Shown: positions 43,860 to 52,833 of the stretch, piece by piece
Layout: every line of letters starts with the position of its first letter
Position numbering within the stretch: position 1 is the first letter of the stretch
NCBI RefSeq assembly: GCF_003054195.1
Contig: NZ_QBKP01000012.1
Span: 1-64,000 of the forward strand
Length of the DNA stretch: 64,000 bases
Source: Gemmobacter caeni
Lineage (GTDB): Bacteria > Pseudomonadota > Alphaproteobacteria > Rhodobacterales > Rhodobacteraceae
Direction of reading: 5' to 3'
The notes under the pieces: generated by a model
The model's input: the letters and a program-made list of their open reading frames with translations, nothing else
Told to the model about the DNA's origin: nothing
The model's database searches: none
Program-made: the position numbers and the translations under genes

Positions 43860-45094
43860 TGGCTCCGCTTCAACCACCGCGTCGCAAAGATCCGCTGAAA
43901 CGCACGCGGCTGCCGCTGTTGCCGCCGGGCCAGCGCAGCCGCGCGGCGCATCACCTGACCGCTGCCGCCGCCGAGGGGCGCTTTGCCCTGCCGCGCTGTG
44001 CCGTTTGTGGCGCCTTCCACTTCCCGGTGCGCGAGGCGTGCCCCGACTGCCTGTCGGCGCGGATCGAGATGGTCGAGGCGCCGGAGGGGGCCACCGTCCT
44101 GTCGCAGACCACCGCCGAAGTGCCCGCCGACAATTACTTCCGCGAGCGCGCGCCATGGCGGGTGGGGCTGGTCAAGATGGATGCTGGACCGACCGCGCTG
44201 GTGCATCTGCATCCCGAAGGTATCGCCGGGTCGCGGCTGCGGCTTGTGCTGATGCTGGACCGCGCCGGGCAGGCGGTGCTTTATGCGGGGCCGGAACAGA
44301 AGGGGGCCGATCCGATGACCGATCCGCAATGGCGCGAGATGACCGCCGATCCGCTGCATCGCCGGGTGCTGATTACCGATGCGCGCAGCTTCGCGGCCCC
44401 GGCGCTGGTGAAGGCGCTGGTGGAGGCGGGCGCGCGCGAGGTGCGGTTGGGCCTGCCCGAGGCGTGGAAGCCCTTTGCGACGGAGAAGCTGACCGCCCTG
44501 CCGGGGGTGAGCGTGGTGCCGCTGGATCTGGGCTCGGAACGGTCTGTCGCCGATCACGCGCGCGATTACGGTGGCAAAACCGAAATCGTGATCAATACCG
44601 CCGACCACATGCGCCCCGGTGGCGCGCTGGGAGGCAGTATAACCGCCACCCGCGACGCGATGGAGGCGGTGGTCTTTGGCCCGATGCGGCTGGCACAGGC
44701 GCTGGCCCCCGCGATGATCGGGCGCGGTGCCGACGGGCCGACCGGCGCGGCGGCCTGGGTCAACCTGCTGTCGGTACATGCGCTGGCGCCTTCGCCTGCG
44801 CTTGCCGGTTGGTCGGCTGCGCAGGCGGCGGCGCTGGCCTGGTCGCACAGCCTGCGGGCGGACCTGGCGCAGGGGGGTGTGAAGCTTCTGAACCTGTTCT
44901 GTGGTCCGGCGGACAGCGACTGGTTCCAGACCTGGCCCCAACCGAAGGTCGGGGGCTCTGCCGTCGCCACCGCTGCGGTATCCGGGCTGAAACGCGGGCT
45001 GGAGGAAATGTTCGTCGGCGATGTCGCCAAGGACGTTCAGGCCCGGCTGGCCGCCAACCCCAAGGCGGTCGAACGCGAAATGCGGCAGGGATGA
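43859..45094 (+). CDS. DUF35 zinc-ribbon/OB-fold protein fused to a short-chain dehydrogenase
   Basis: 411 residues in two parts. Residues about 30-150 are DUF35: a rubredoxin-like zinc ribbon (CAVCGAFHFPVREACPDC) and an OB fold (GATVLSQTTAEVP; WRVGLVKMDAGPTALVHLHPEG). Residues about 165-405 are SDR-like (VLITDARSFAAPALVKALVEAGAREV; NLLSVHALAPSPALAGWSAAQAAALAWSHSLR; LNLFCGP). The glycine motif is degenerate (TDARSFAAPALV) and no clear YxxxK is visible, so the dehydrogenase part may be non-standard. The start overlaps the thiolase-like stop, arguing for a complex between the two. Confidence 0.8.
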   Translation: MAPLQPPRRKDPLKRTRLPLLPPGQRSRAAHHLTAAAAEGRFALPRCAVCGAFHFPVREACPDCLSARIEMVEAPEGATVLSQTTAEVPADNYFRERAPWRVGLVKMDAGPTALVHLHPEGIAGSRLRLVLMLDRAGQAVLYAGPEQKGADPMTDPQWREMTADPLHRRVLITDARSFAAPALVKALVEAGAREVRLGLPEAWKPFATEKLTALPGVSVVPLDLGSERSVADHARDYGGKTEIVINTADHMRPGGALGGSITATRDAMEAVVFGPMRLAQALAPAMIGRGADGPTGAAAWVNLLSVHALAPSPALAGWSAAQAAALAWSHSLRADLAQGGVKLLNLFCGPADSDWFQTWPQPKVGGSAVATAAVSGLKRGLEEMFVGDVAKDVQARLAANPKAVEREMRQG

Positions 45095-45104
45095 GGAGCA
45101 TCGC

Positions 45105-45884
45105 ATGACCAACCCGTTGACCCTGCTTGTTTCGGCACTCGGCTCCGGCGCGGTGGAGGTGGTGGACCTGACGCAGACCCTGCGCGAGGACAGCCCCACC
45201 ATCGTGCTGCCGCCGGAATTTGGCGCCTCGGCCCCGGTGCGGATCGAACGCATCTCGCGATATGATGCCAATGGCCCGGCGTGGTATTGGAACAACCTCA
45301 ACTTCGGCGAACATACCGGCACGCATTTCGACGCGCCGGTGCATTGGTTCACCGGGCGCGACCTGCCGCTGAACACGGTCGATACGCTGCCGGTGGCGGA
45401 TATGATCGCCCCGGCCTGTGTGATCGACTGCTCGGCGGAAAGCGCCGACCCGGATTTCCTGCTGACCATCGCCCATGTCGAGGCGTGGGAGGCGAAACAC
45501 GGTCGCATCCCGGCGCGGTCCTGGGTGCTGATGCGAACTGACTGGTCGAAACGGCAAGGCGCGGCTTATGCCAACCTGCGCGACGATGGCGCCCATACCC
45601 CCGGCCCTGATGCGGCTGTGATGCGCTGGCTGGTCGACGAACGGGGCATCCTTGGCTTTGGCACCGAAACCATCGGCACCGATGCGGGGCAGGGCGGGCA
45701 TCTGACACCGCCCTATCCTGCGCACCACTATCTGCATGGTGCCGGGCGCTACGGGCTGCAATGCCTTGCGGCGCTGGATCGCCTGCCGCCGACCGGGGCG
45801 GTGATCCTGGCCGCGCCGCTGAAGGTTCACGAAGGTTCGGGCAGCCCGCTGCGGGTGCTGGCCCTGATCCCGAAGGAGGGGTGA
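45105..45884 (+). CDS. Cyclase-family metal hydrolase (isatin hydrolase/kynurenine formamidase type)
   Basis: 259 residues. VEVVDLTQTLREDSPTIVLPPEF, the metal motif EHTGTHFDAPVHW (HxGTHxDxPxH), VLMRTDWSKR, and GFGTETIGTDAG are the blocks of this manganese/zinc hydrolase family. It opens a lactam, lactone or formamide ring. Length and the WSKR/TIGTDAGQG region resemble isatin hydrolases more than short KynB formamidases; this is from memory. If isatin is the substrate, the product isatinate would lead toward anthranilate. GAGGAG precedes the start. Confidence 0.85.
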   Translation: MTNPLTLLVSALGSGAVEVVDLTQTLREDSPTIVLPPEFGASAPVRIERISRYDANGPAWYWNNLNFGEHTGTHFDAPVHWFTGRDLPLNTVDTLPVADMIAPACVIDCSAESADPDFLLTIAHVEAWEAKHGRIPARSWVLMRTDWSKRQGAAYANLRDDGAHTPGPDAAVMRWLVDERGILGFGTETIGTDAGQGGHLTPPYPAHHYLHGAGRYGLQCLAALDRLPPTGAVILAAPLKVHEGSGSPLRVLALIPKEG

Positions 45885-46673
45885 ATGCGCATCTACTGGC
45901 AAAGTTTCATCGACGCGACCGCCAGCGCCGCCTATCTGGCGAAGCTCTCGTCCTATCTGAACGAGATCGCCAGCCCCGGCACCACGGTCGAGGTGCATGG
46001 CATCTCGCCCCCCGACCGCGGCTTCGGCCGGTTGTCAGAATTCCGCTGTGCCGTGCAGGCGGTGGATCAGGGGATTCAGGCCGAGGCGGATGGTTATGAC
46101 GCCATCGTCATGGGGCACTTTCAGGACCCTGGGCTTTATGAACTGAAATCGGCGGTGGGCATCCCTGTCGTGGGCACCGGCGAAGCGACGCTGCATCTGG
46201 CGGCGCAACTGGGGCGGATGATCGCGCTGGTCTCGCTGGATGACGTTTACCGCAACATGCACCGCGAACAGGCCGATCTTTACGGCCTTGGCCACCGGAT
46301 CAGCCATATCGCCGGGCTGAACATTCTGCCTTCTGATTTCTCGGCGGCCTTTGCCGGGGACGAGGCCGCGAAGGTGCGGATGATTGACGGCTTCCGCAAG
46401 GTAGCCGAACCGATGGTCGCGGACGGCGCCGATGTCATCGTGCCGGCGGGTGTATTGCCGGGGCTGCTGATCGGCGGCGAATACGGGCTGAAGATCGGCG
46501 CTGCGCCGGTGGTGAACTGCGCTGCCGTCGCGCTGATGCAGGCGGAAATGCAGGTGCGGCTGCACCGGCTGAACGGGTTGGAGCCGAACCGCGGGCCGCA
46601 TTGCTGCCGCGCGCCGGAACAGGCGATGGGCGATTTCCGCCAGCTTGCGGCACAGGGCTTCCGGCGCGGCTGA
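45885..46673 (+). CDS. Asp/Glu/hydantoin racemase-like protein without catalytic cysteines
   Basis: 262 residues of the racemase fold. YDAIVMGHFQDPGLYELKSAVGIPVVGTGEATLHLAAQLG aligns with hydantoin racemases, where FGDPG is preceded by the first Cys; here it is His. At the second site VIVPAGVLPGLL stands where VLGCAGM is expected, so that Cys is also missing. The protein is otherwise complete. It may be an isomerase, decarboxylase or hydrolase using other residues, or a binding protein. A strong AGGAGGGG overlaps the preceding stop region. Confidence 0.75.
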   Translation: MRIYWQSFIDATASAAYLAKLSSYLNEIASPGTTVEVHGISPPDRGFGRLSEFRCAVQAVDQGIQAEADGYDAIVMGHFQDPGLYELKSAVGIPVVGTGEATLHLAAQLGRMIALVSLDDVYRNMHREQADLYGLGHRISHIAGLNILPSDFSAAFAGDEAAKVRMIDGFRKVAEPMVADGADVIVPAGVLPGLLIGGEYGLKIGAAPVVNCAAVALMQAEMQVRLHRLNGLEPNRGPHCCRAPEQAMGDFRQLAAQGFRRG

Positions 46674-46692
46674 GAATCCGCTGCGGCCATGT

Positions 46693-46708
46693 ATTTCATG
46701 CTTGAAAT
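46693..46708. promoter_or_regulatory. Operator before the flavin monooxygenase-ligase unit
   Basis: ATTTCATGCTTGAAAT, with outer bases giving TATTTCA-N4-TGAAATA, matches 15 of 16 positions of the palindrome at 20123. It is flanked by CTGCGG (46681) and CCGCAG (46714). It lies about 92 bases before the next gene. Confidence 0.55.
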
Positions 46709-46762
46709 ATTGACCGCAGCCTCTAGTCTGATCCCGACGCGCGCCTCCTTTCCCCTGACCGA

Positions 46763-46777
46763 CTGACCACAGGTCAG
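46763..46777 (+). promoter_or_regulatory. Leader hairpin upstream of the flavin monooxygenase gene
   Basis: CTGACC-ACA-GGTCAG is a perfect 6-base stem followed after five bases by TTTTT. It may be a weak leader attenuator within the 126-base intergenic region. Confidence 0.35.
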
Positions 46778-46799
46778 CCGCCTTTTTCACGAGGCTCCG

Positions 46800-47891
46800 A
46801 TGACGCGACTGCATCCCCTGAAAGGCCCGAACAAGCTGAAGCTTGGTATCTTTGCGGCAAATGCCGACGGTGGGCTGGCCATTACCGATGTGCCCGAACG
46901 CTGGCGCGCGCTGTGGAACGACAACCTGTCGGCGGCGCAGATCGCCGACCGCGCGGGGATCGACTTTTTCCTGCCCATCGCCCGCTGGGCCGGGTTCGGC
47001 GGCAAGAACAAGGTGCGCGAATGGTCTTACGAAACCTTCAGCTGGGCGGCGGGGCTTGCGGCGGCGACGCAGCGCATCGGGTTGTTCATGACCGTGCATG
47101 TGCCGATCGTGCATCCGCTTTACGCGGCCAAGGCGCTGGCGACGGTGGATCATATCTCGGGCGGGCGGGCCGGGCTGAACATCGTCTGCGGCTGGAACCC
47201 GAAGGAATTCGGGATGTTCAACATCCCGCTGGTGGATAAGGGCTATGATCAGGCGTCGGAATGGCTGCGGATCATCGAGCAGGTCTATGCCGCCGAGGGG
47301 CCGATTGATCTCAACGGCGATTTCTACCAGCTGAAACAGGCGGTCAGCCGCCCGGCCAGCCTGCAAACCCCGCGTCCGGTGACGATGAACGCGGCTTTCG
47401 GTGGCCCTGGCCGTGACTTCGCGGCGGCGCATTGTGAATATCTGTTCACAACATTCACCGAGATTGCCGAGGCAGGCAAACATGTCGCGGATATTCGTGG
47501 CCGCGCCGAAAAGGTGGGGCGCGATGTCGGCTGTTATACCGTCTGCCATGTGGTCTGCCGCGAAACGCAGGCCGAGGCGGAAGAGTATTACGAACGCTAT
47601 GCCGTGACACTGGCGGATAAAGAAGCCGTCGATCAGCATATGGCGGGCAAGAAGGAATTCTCGCATTCCCATGACGCCGATGCCTATGACCGTTATCGCA
47701 AGCGTTTTGCCGGTGGGGCGGGCAGCTATCCGCTGGTCGGCACACCGGAAAAGATTGTCGAAGAGATGAAGGCGATTTCGGAGCAGGGTTATGCCGGGAT
47801 CGCGCTGTCTTTCGCCAACTACCTGTATGAACTTCCTTATTTCTGCGACAGGGTTCTGCCGCTTCTGCAAAAGGCGGGCCTGCGCACATGA
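46800..47891 (+). CDS. LLM-class flavin monooxygenase, RutA-like
   Basis: 363 residues of the bacterial luciferase family. LKLGIFAANADGGLAITDVP, FFLPIARWAGFGGKNKVREWSYETFSWAAGLAA, VDHISGGRAGLNIVCGWNPKEFGMF and GGAGSYPLVGTPEKIVEEM are the conserved stretches. FGGK and the GRxGxNxVxGW block resemble pyrimidine oxygenase RutA, which cleaves a cyclic amide oxidatively. A cyclic amide, heterocycle or other carbonyl compound is a reasonable guess. A flavin reductase is not encoded nearby. The stop overlaps the next ligase (ATGA). Confidence 0.85.
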   Translation: MTRLHPLKGPNKLKLGIFAANADGGLAITDVPERWRALWNDNLSAAQIADRAGIDFFLPIARWAGFGGKNKVREWSYETFSWAAGLAAATQRIGLFMTVHVPIVHPLYAAKALATVDHISGGRAGLNIVCGWNPKEFGMFNIPLVDKGYDQASEWLRIIEQVYAAEGPIDLNGDFYQLKQAVSRPASLQTPRPVTMNAAFGGPGRDFAAAHCEYLFTTFTEIAEAGKHVADIRGRAEKVGRDVGCYTVCHVVCRETQAEAEEYYERYAVTLADKEAVDQHMAGKKEFSHSHDADAYDRYRKRFAGGAGSYPLVGTPEKIVEEMKAISEQGYAGIALSFANYLYELPYFCDRVLPLLQKAGLRT

Positions 47892-49504
47892 CGACCCTTG
47901 CCGCGCTGCTGGCGGATAAAGCTGCCGAACGCCCCGATGCGCCGCTGTTCCTGCTGCCTGCCTCGGTTCAGGCGATGTGGGGCGCGAAGGCGCAATGGAG
48001 CTATGGCGAGGTTCAGGCCGAAGTGGCGCGGCTGGCGTCTGATTTCGCAGCGGCTGGCTATGGGCCGGGGCACCGGGTGGCGCTGCTGCTGGAGAACCGG
48101 CCCGAGCATTTCCTGCACTGGCTGGCATTGAACAGCCTGGGCATCAGCGCGGTGCCGCTGAACCCAGATGGCAGCGCCGAGGAGTTCGGCTATGTGCTGG
48201 GCCATAGCGGCGCGGTTCTGGCGATTGCGCTGGAAGCGCGTGCGGCCCATGTCCGCAGTGCCGCTGCCTCGCTGGGCCTGCCGGTCATCGGACCGGGTGA
48301 GGCCCCCCCGCCAGCCCCGCCCGCGCCGGGTGGCGCTGCGGGCGAAGAGGCGGAGGCGGCGCTGGTCTATACTTCCGGCACGACGGGTAAGCCCAAAGGG
48401 TGCATCCTGTCGAACCTTTACTTCCTGAACTGGGGGCGCTGGTATGCCGCGCAGGGCGGCGCGATCTCGCTGCATCCTTGGGCCGAGCGGTTGATGACGC
48501 CGCTGCCCGCGTTTCACGTCAATGCCTCGGGCCATTCTTTCATGGGGATGCTGACCACCGGCGGGGCGCAGATCATTGTGGATCGCTTCCACCCCCGCAA
48601 CTGGTGGCACGAGGCGGCAGAGACGGGCGCAACCTGCTTCCATTATCTTGGTGTCATGCCCGCCATCTTGCTGGAACTGCCGGAAGGCCCCGAGGATCGC
48701 GCGCATGGCATGCGGTTCGGTCTGGGCGGTGGCGTGCATCCTGATCACCATGCGGTGTTCGAGGCGCGCTATGGTGTGCCGCTGCTGGAAGGCTGGGCCA
48801 TGACGGAAACAGGCGGTGCCTGTGTGCTGTGCGCATGGGAGGAGCCGCGCGTGCTGGGCAGCCGTTGCATCGGAAACCCCGCGCGCCCCGGCCCGGCGAT
48901 GGAGGCGCGCGTGGTCGATGACACGGGCACCGATGTGCCCGACGGAACGCCGGGCGAACTTTGGGTGCGGGCGTCGGGGGACGATCCGCGCCGGGGGCTG
49001 TTCTCGGGCTATCTGAAGAACCCGGAAGCCACGGCCGAGGCCTGGGCGGGCGGCTGGTTCCATACCGGCGATGTGGTGATCCGCGACGCGGCGGGGCGGC
49101 TTTACTTCAACGACCGCAAGAAGAACATCATCCGCCGCTCGGGCGAGAATATCGCTGCCATCGAGGTTGAAGGCGCGGTGGCCTCCTGCGCCGGTGTCGC
49201 ACAGGTTGCCGTGGTCGCCATGCCCGAACCGCTGCGCGGCGAGGAGGTTCTGGCCGTCATCGTGCCGAAGGCGGGGCAGGACGAAGCCGCGCTGGCGCAG
49301 GCGGTGTTCGACCGTTGCGCGACGCAACTCAGCTACTTCAAGGTGCCGGGGGTGGTTGTGTTCGTGGACAGTCTGCCCACGACCTCGACCCAGAAACTTC
49401 GGCGCGCCGATCTGGGCGCGCTGGCCGAGGCACCTTTGGCGGCGCCCCGCGGTCATGACCTGCGGGCGCGCAAGCAGGGCCTGCGCGCCCGGTCGGATCA
49501 GTAA
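47888..49504 (+). CDS. AMP-forming acyl-CoA ligase B
   Basis: 538 residues. [79 protein letters not shown] and [22 protein letters not shown] follow the same plan and near-wording as the ligase at 40635. The C-terminal catalytic region reads [13 protein letters not shown]. Two paralogous ligases suggest two acids in the pathway, or sequential activations. It is translationally coupled to the flavin monooxygenase. Its end overlaps the convergent fba gene by 7 bases. Confidence 0.88.
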   Translation: MTTLAALLADKAAERPDAPLFLLPASVQAMWGAKAQWSYGEVQAEVARLASDFAAAGYGPGHRVALLLENRPEHFLHWLALNSLGISAVPLNPDGSAEEFGYVLGHSGAVLAIALEARAAHVRSAAASLGLPVIGPGEAPPPAPPAPGGAAGEEAEAALVYTSGTTGKPKGCILSNLYFLNWGRWYAAQGGAISLHPWAERLMTPLPAFHVNASGHSFMGMLTTGGAQIIVDRFHPRNWWHEAAETGATCFHYLGVMPAILLELPEGPEDRAHGMRFGLGGGVHPDHHAVFEARYGVPLLEGWAMTETGGACVLCAWEEPRVLGSRCIGNPARPGPAMEARVVDDTGTDVPDGTPGELWVRASGDDPRRGLFSGYLKNPEATAEAWAGGWFHTGDVVIRDAAGRLYFNDRKKNIIRRSGENIAAIEVEGAVASCAGVAQVAVVAMPEPLRGEEVLAVIVPKAGQDEAALAQAVFDRCATQLSYFKVPGVVVFVDSLPTTSTQKLRRADLGALAEAPLAAPRGHDLRARKQGLRARSDQ

Positions 49505-50532
49505 CGTTTCGCCATCGCCTCGACCGGCATGACGCGGATCTTGTCGGCGTTGCCAGCGGTGCCGAAAGCCTCGAACCGCTGTTTGCAGACTTCGGTCATC
49601 ATGCCCATCGCGGCTTTCAGGTATTTGCGCGGGTCGAACTCGGCCGGGTCTTCCGAGAACGACTTGCGGATCGCGGCGGTCGCGGCAAGGCGGTTGTCGG
49701 TGTCGATATTGATCTTGCGCACGCCCGACTTGATGCCGCGCTGGATTTCCTCGACCGGCACGCCCCAGGTCGGCTTGATGTCGCCGCCATAGGCGTTGAT
49801 GATCTTTTGCAGATCCTCAGGCACCGAGGACGAGCCGTGCATCACCAGATGGGTGTTCGGCAGGCGGCGGTGGATTTCCTCGATGACATGCATGGCGAGG
49901 ATGTCGCCGTCGGGTTTGCGGGTGAACTTGTAGGCGCCATGCGAGGTGCCCATGGCGATGGCCAGCGCGTCGACGCCGGTTTCCGCCACGAATTTCTCGG
50001 CCTCCGCCGGGTCGGTCAGAAGCTGGTCATGGCTCAGCTTCTCGGTCGCGCCATGGCCGTCTTCCTGATCGCCCATACCGGTTTCAAGGCTGCCCAGAAC
50101 GCCCAGCTCGCCCTCGACCGACACGCCGCAGGCATGGGCCATATCGACCACCGCCCTGGTGATGTTGCGGTTATAGGCGTAGTCGGCCGGGGTCTTGCCG
50201 TCCTCTTTCAGCGACCCGTCCATCATCACCGAGGTGAAGCCGTTCTGGATGGCGGTCGCGCAGGTGGCGAGGTTGTTGCCATGGTCAAGGTGCATGCAGA
50301 CCGGGATGTCCGGGTAGGTTTCGGTCAGGCCGTCGATCAGGCGGGCCAGAACGCGGTCACCGGCATAGGCGCGGGCGCCGCGGCTCGCCTGAATGATCAC
50401 CGGCGAATTGGTCGCCTTCGCGGCGGCCATGATGGCCAGCCCCTGTTCCATGTTCGAGATGTTGAAGGCGGGAACGCCGTAGCCGTTTTCGGCGGCGTGG
50501 TCGAGCAGTTGGCGAAGCGTGATCCGGGCCAT
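49498..50532 (-). CDS. fba: Fructose-bisphosphate aldolase, class II
   Basis: 344 residues. [32 protein letters not shown] (metal His), [27 protein letters not shown] and [14 protein letters not shown], with NIDTDNRLA, are the class II signatures. It interconverts fructose 1,6-bisphosphate with the triose phosphates. It closes the minus-strand unit deoR-tpiA-rpiB-fbp-fba, four bases after fbp. Here it probably moves carbon from tetritol breakdown toward hexose phosphate. The start at 50532 fits the conserved [11 protein letters not shown]. Confidence 0.95.
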   Translation of the reverse strand: MARITLRQLLDHAAENGYGVPAFNISNMEQGLAIMAAAKATNSPVIIQASRGARAYAGDRVLARLIDGLTETYPDIPVCMHLDHGNNLATCATAIQNGFTSVMMDGSLKEDGKTPADYAYNRNITRAVVDMAHACGVSVEGELGVLGSLETGMGDQEDGHGATEKLSHDQLLTDPAEAEKFVAETGVDALAIAMGTSHGAYKFTRKPDGDILAMHVIEEIHRRLPNTHLVMHGSSSVPEDLQKIINAYGGDIKPTWGVPVEEIQRGIKSGVRKINIDTDNRLAATAAIRKSFSEDPAEFDPRKYLKAAMGMMTEVCKQRFEAFGTAGNADKIRVMPVEAMAKRY

Positions 50533-50536
50533 GGAA

Positions 50537-51526
50537 TCATCCTTGTCGGGGGTTGGGGGCGCCGAGGTAGCAGCCGATGGTATCGACCTCTTCCGCGGCA
50601 CCGAAGATCAGTGCGGTATTTTCGTGCAGGGACTGCGGCTGCCGGTCAAGGATCGGCACGGCGCCATCGGTGGCCTTGCCGCCCGCCTGCTCCATCAGAA
50701 AGGCAATGGGCGCAGCCTCGTAGACCAGCCGCAGGCGGCCGTTCTCATACCCTTTGCGGCGGTCGGCGGGATAGAGAAACACGCCGCCTTGCAGCAGGAT
50801 GCGGTGCAATTCGCCCACCGCCGCTGCCAGCCAGCGCATGTTGAAATCCTTGCCGCGCGGGCCTTCCTTCCCGGCGCGCAGATCGCGCGCCCAGGCTTGC
50901 AGCCCCTCTGGCCAGTGCCGTTCGTTCGAGGCGTTATAGGCGATGCTTTTCGTTTCCGGCTTCAGCGTCACACCCTCGCGGGCGATGCGGAACCCGTTCA
51001 ACTCGCGGTCGAAGGTGGCGATGATCACGCCTTCGCCCAGCGAGAAGCCGAAGTCGCAGCTATGCCCGAAAGAGGCATAGCCCGCCGCCACGATGGCGCG
51101 GCCGGTCCGCAGAAAGCCCTCGGGCGCGGCGGGCAGGATGGAAAACAGCATCCCCAGCGGCGCACCGATCCCGATGGAGCCGGAGCCGTCGATCGGGTCG
51201 ATTGCCACGTCGAAGGCGCCTTCGGCGGAAAGGTCGATCACCGCCTCGGCCTCTTCCGACAGCACCTTGCGCACGCCAGCAGCGGCAAGGGCGGCCAGCA
51301 TGTGATCATGCGCGGCGACATCCAGCGCCTTCTGCTTGTCGCCGGAATCGTTGGTGCCGACGATGGCCTCGGGGTCGCCATGCAGGCGTCCGGCGGCCAG
51401 CCGGTCGGCCAGCGGCGGCAAGGCATGGGCCAGCGCGGCGACAATGGCCGCCGCCCCGCCGCGCGCGCGCAGGTATTCGTCCAGCGGCGTGCCGGTGGCA
51501 GCGCCGTCATTGGGCAGGCGAAGCAT
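50537..51526 (-). CDS. fbp: Fructose-1,6-bisphosphatase, class I
   Basis: 329 residues. [19 protein letters not shown], the metal site [18 protein letters not shown], and [42 protein letters not shown] identify class I FBPase; it is not GlpX. Adjacent ATGs at 51529 and 51526 are both possible; the second sits better after AAGGGG. It makes fructose 6-phosphate, which erythrose-4-phosphate users need as partner in the transketolase/transaldolase exchange. It lies between rpiB and fba. Confidence 0.92.
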   Translation of the reverse strand: MLRLPNDGAATGTPLDEYLRARGGAAAIVAALAHALPPLADRLAAGRLHGDPEAIVGTNDSGDKQKALDVAAHDHMLAALAAAGVRKVLSEEAEAVIDLSAEGAFDVAIDPIDGSGSIGIGAPLGMLFSILPAAPEGFLRTGRAIVAAGYASFGHSCDFGFSLGEGVIIATFDRELNGFRIAREGVTLKPETKSIAYNASNERHWPEGLQAWARDLRAGKEGPRGKDFNMRWLAAAVGELHRILLQGGVFLYPADRRKGYENGRLRLVYEAAPIAFLMEQAGGKATDGAVPILDRQPQSLHENTALIFGAAEEVDTIGCYLGAPNPRQG

Positions 51527-51548
51527 CATTGCCCCTTTCGGATTGGCT

Positions 51549-51570
51549 GGGGTGCGGGCCAACGCACCCC
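51549..51570 (-). promoter_or_regulatory. Stem-loop between rpiB and fbp
   Basis: GGGGTGCG and CGCACCCC form a perfect 8-base stem with a 6-base loop in the 66-base gap. No T-run follows. It is probably an mRNA processing or attenuation point. Confidence 0.45.
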
Positions 51571-51592
51571 GTCAAGCTCTCTCATCAAGCGA

Positions 51593-52054
51593 TTACCGCT
51601 TGTTGTACTTCGCGTCCACCTCATCAATGGCGCAAACATTGCCGGCGGACCGGCCGCTCGCGTCAAAATTCATCGTTTCGGCCAGCCAGGCGTCGGCGAT
51701 GGCCTTCGCAAGCTCGGTTCCGATGACGCGGGCGCCCATGGTGATGATCTGCGCATTGTTCGACAGCGCGGCGCGTTCGGCGGAATAGGTGTCATGCGTC
51801 AGCGCGGCGCGGATGCCCGGCACCTTGTTCGCCGCGATGCAGACGCCGATGCCGGTGCCGCAGACGAGGATCGCGCGGTCATAGGTGCCCGCCAGAACCT
51901 CGCTTGCTACGCGGTCCGAGAGGTTGGCGTAGAAGGTGTCGGGGCCAGCCTCGGTGCGGCTGATCTCGGCCACATCGTGCTTATCCTTCAGGTGTTCGGC
52001 CAGAACCTTGGCCAGACCTTCACCCGCGCTGTCGCCTGCAATTGCCAGTTTCAT
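51593..52054 (-). CDS. eryI: RpiB-type isomerase, probable D-erythrose-4-phosphate isomerase EryI
   Basis: 153 residues of the RpiB/LacAB family. [22 protein letters not shown], the catalytic-Cys loop [24 protein letters not shown] and [26 protein letters not shown] are the signatures. In Brucella and rhizobia the RpiB beside the ery genes converts D-erythrulose 4-phosphate to D-erythrose 4-phosphate. The same context here supports EryI rather than a ribose-5-phosphate role. AAGGAT precedes the start; the tpiA gene ends 11 bases upstream. Confidence 0.85.
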   Translation of the reverse strand: MKLAIAGDSAGEGLAKVLAEHLKDKHDVAEISRTEAGPDTFYANLSDRVASEVLAGTYDRAILVCGTGIGVCIAANKVPGIRAALTHDTYSAERAALSNNAQIITMGARVIGTELAKAIADAWLAETMNFDASGRSAGNVCAIDEVDAKYNKR

Positions 52055-52065
52055 GTCGTGATCCT

Positions 52066-52830
52066 TCACAGTTTGGCAGCGCAACGGGCCAGAATGTCGA
52101 GGTAACCTTCGACATTCCAGGCCGAGCGCCCGATGAACAGCCCGTCGATATGCGGGCAGGAGATGAGTTCCTCGCAGTTGCCCGGATTGACCGAGCCACC
52201 ATAGAGGCAGGGGATGCGGCGGCCGAGCACGTCTTCGGCCACTGTGATGATCTCCGCCTGCCGCGCATCGGCGTAATCGGAGGTCGCGGGGATGCCATTC
52301 ACCCCGATGGCCCAGACGGGTTCATAGGCCAGCAGGATCTGCGCCTGTTTCTGCGCCCCCGACAGCTTGTCCAGGGCGCCACGCACCTGCGTCTCCAGCA
52401 CCTCTTGCGCGCGGCCCGATTCGCGTTCAGCCAGCGTTTCGCCGATGCAGATCAGCGGGATCAGCCCGTGGCGCACCGCCGCCTCGGTCTTGAGGCCGAC
52501 GGTTTCATCGGTCTCGCCGAAATGCTCGCGCCGCTCGCTGTGGCCGAGTTCCACGATGTCCAGCCCGCAATCCGTCAGCATCACAGGCGAGACCTCGCCG
52601 GTCCAGGCACCGTCATCGGCCCAGTGCATGTTCTGCGCACCGACCTTGACGCTGGTGTCGGCCAGGGCCGCCTTCACCTCGCGCACAAGGGTGAAGGGCG
52701 GGATGACGAAGCGCTGGATGCGCGGATCGCGCGCGGTGTCGGCAGCACGCAGCCCTTCAGCAAAGGCGCGACCTTCGGACAGCACCTTGTTCATCTTCCA
52801 GCTTGTGCCGATCCAGACTTGCGGTTCCAT
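52066..52830 (-). CDS. eryH: TpiA-type isomerase, probable L-erythrulose-1-phosphate isomerase EryH
   Basis: 254 residues of triosephosphate isomerase fold. The active-site Lys is in GTSWKMNK, His in [13 protein letters not shown], Glu in [10 protein letters not shown]; the phosphate loop is YGGSVNPGN. The [14 protein letters not shown] opening (TSWKMNK instead of the usual GNWKMN) is characteristic of the EryH/TpiB group. In the Brucella route EryH turns L-erythrulose 1-phosphate into D-erythrulose 4-phosphate. It follows deoR by 3 bases. Confidence 0.87.
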   Translation of the reverse strand: MEPQVWIGTSWKMNKVLSEGRAFAEGLRAADTARDPRIQRFVIPPFTLVREVKAALADTSVKVGAQNMHWADDGAWTGEVSPVMLTDCGLDIVELGHSERREHFGETDETVGLKTEAAVRHGLIPLICIGETLAERESGRAQEVLETQVRGALDKLSGAQKQAQILLAYEPVWAIGVNGIPATSDYADARQAEIITVAEDVLGRRIPCLYGGSVNPGNCEELISCPHIDGLFIGRSAWNVEGYLDILARCAAKL

Positions 52831-52833
52831 GTA

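Noticed and set aside
46035-48128. A 697-residue minus-strand open frame opposite the racemase-like and flavin monooxygenase genes
   Set aside because: No recognisable motif, and the plus strand carries two well-conserved proteins with good ribosome-binding sites.
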